This document shows, one piece after another, positions 62,999-64,000 of a DNA stretch of 64,000 nt. This DNA is from Chamaea fasciata (Eukaryota > Chordata > Aves > Passeriformes > Sylviidae). The position numbers and the translations under genes are program-made. The notes under the pieces were generated by a model. It worked only from the letters and a program-made list of their open reading frames with translations, searched no databases and was not told where the DNA came from. Position 1 is the first letter of the stretch. Each line of letters begins with the position of its first letter. The DNA is taken from positions 29,532,522-29,596,521 of the forward strand of contig JARCOQ010000006.1 of the NCBI GenBank assembly GCA_029207755.1, read 5' to 3'.

Positions 62999-64000
62999 GG
63001 ATTTAGCTAGTCTGCCTGTAGTCTGACAAAATCCTGACAGCAAACAACTGTACAGCTACTGAATGATTTATCTGCGGGCTGAAGTTTAATACCAAAGTGT
63101 TCAAGTGACTCCACTGGAAAAAATAGTTGCTCCCTTCAGGAATGCTTTGGCCTAAACAGGTAACTGGGTTTGGTTTACAAACTGCCACTTCATCACAAAA
63201 AGTGAAGGTACAGCTCTACTTCAAAAATGTTAAAAACAGAAGGGCTAAGCAGCAGTAGATATGGTTTTACCTGAAAGATGTGGTCGCATAATACTATGGG
63301 AGTTTAGCAGCAATCCCAAATAACTCCTACTTTGCCCCATATTCCACCCCACAACCCTATCCCTCTGATTTGCACCAGTACAAGGTTTACCAGGGAGCAA
63401 GGACATGTGTTTAAAAACTCCTTTTGTAAGAGATGGGGAAGTTAACCAGATACAGCTGAATGCATCAAATCCTACTTTGTTGCACCAAAACGCTGCATAA
63501 GCAAAGATGAAGGGTAATATGTGCCAGAGACAGTGAGCTAGGAACAGGGGACTGGGAAAAGGGCACGGAGAATACTCATTTCTTCTCACGTGCAGCATTA
63601 AAGTCCCAGTCTTAACAGATCACACCACAAGTTTGAAATGTTAAAGTGCTGCTTCATGCTTTTAGTTTAAGCAGCCTTTTTCCAGTAGGAAAAATTTGGA
63701 AAATATTCTACTGACTACCAATTAGTTAAGGAGTGACAGGTTTAAAAAAAAATAAATCTGGAGAGTAAATGCTTTTATTTTCAACAGCAAATGACTTCTG
63801 TTTCTTCAGAAAGTAAATCTAATTTTTTTCTGAAGGGAAGAAGTTATTCCTATAACTCACCTATGCTTACATTTATTTCTAGTGACAGTATCATAAATCT
63901 CATCCGGATTAATAACCTAAAGGAAAACTCTATATCTATAACCATCTCTCTTCTTCTAAGGCCGTAATTACAGACAGGAAAGCCCTAGGTTGGTATTTAG

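Larger units (their letters stand above)
53427..64000 (-). other. MTUS1: MTUS1 intron upstream of the first shared exon seen
   Basis: About 10.6 kb without a supported exon. It holds a duplicated CACAGCAGTGG motif near 58196-58217, a perfect hairpin at 61780-61819 and a CR1 3' fragment at 62877-62998. The open frame of 117 codons at 63245-63598 (minus) has no splice sites in a useful position and no protein-like pattern. Confidence 0.7.

Noticed and set aside
63245..63598. 117-codon minus-strand open frame near the right edge
   Set aside because: Cys/Phe/Trp-rich, with no heptads or Ser/basic texture like MTUS1; no acceptor and donor in a usable arrangement.

Overview
This window is vertebrate nuclear DNA, almost certainly from a bird. 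Every coding segment I can defend belongs to one gene on the minus strand, MTUS1 (microtubule-associated scaffold protein 1, also called ATIP). The window covers the middle of the gene and neither end: the long N-terminal exon of the large isoform should lie beyond 64000, and most exons of the C-terminal coiled coil should lie to the left of position 1. CR1 LINE fragments point to a bird or other sauropsid. A SINE at about 22990-23137 has a tRNA-Ile-like head and a CR1 tail, a combination described for passerine SINEs, so a songbird relative is my best guess (inference).

Layout in the direction of transcription, from right to left. There are three shared internal exons of the long isoform: 53426-53244, 49434-49303 and 47487-47410. 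Next is the ATIP1-specific first coding exon at 34979-34859. The common exon at 14062-13845 and the next common exon at 1292-1226 both enter every long form. All junctions are GT/AG and the phases fit: 1 base is carried from each upstream exon into 49434, 47487 and 14062, and the 13845/1292 junction is in phase 0.

Two more minus-strand segments look like undescribed or lineage-specific alternative 5' exons. One is a coiled-coil open frame, 18126-17639, ending at a GTAAGA donor in exactly the phase needed to join the exon at 14062. The other is a short exon, 2963-2880, with an ATG, a strong GTGAGT donor in the phase needed to join the exon at 1292, and a TATA box about 250 bases upstream. With ATIP1 this would give the gene several 5' ends feeding the same coiled-coil tail. 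A CpG island at about 1875-2310 lies in the intron just upstream of exon 1292-1226.

The rest, more than 95 percent of the window, is intron. It holds CR1 fragments, one SINE, simple repeats, a G-rich tract, two small tandem duplications and a perfect 18-bp hairpin at 61780-61819. I saw no CRISPR, operon, bacterial or viral gene and no second protein-coding gene. All identifications come from reading the sequence and from remembered MTUS1/ATIP1 protein features; no search was run.
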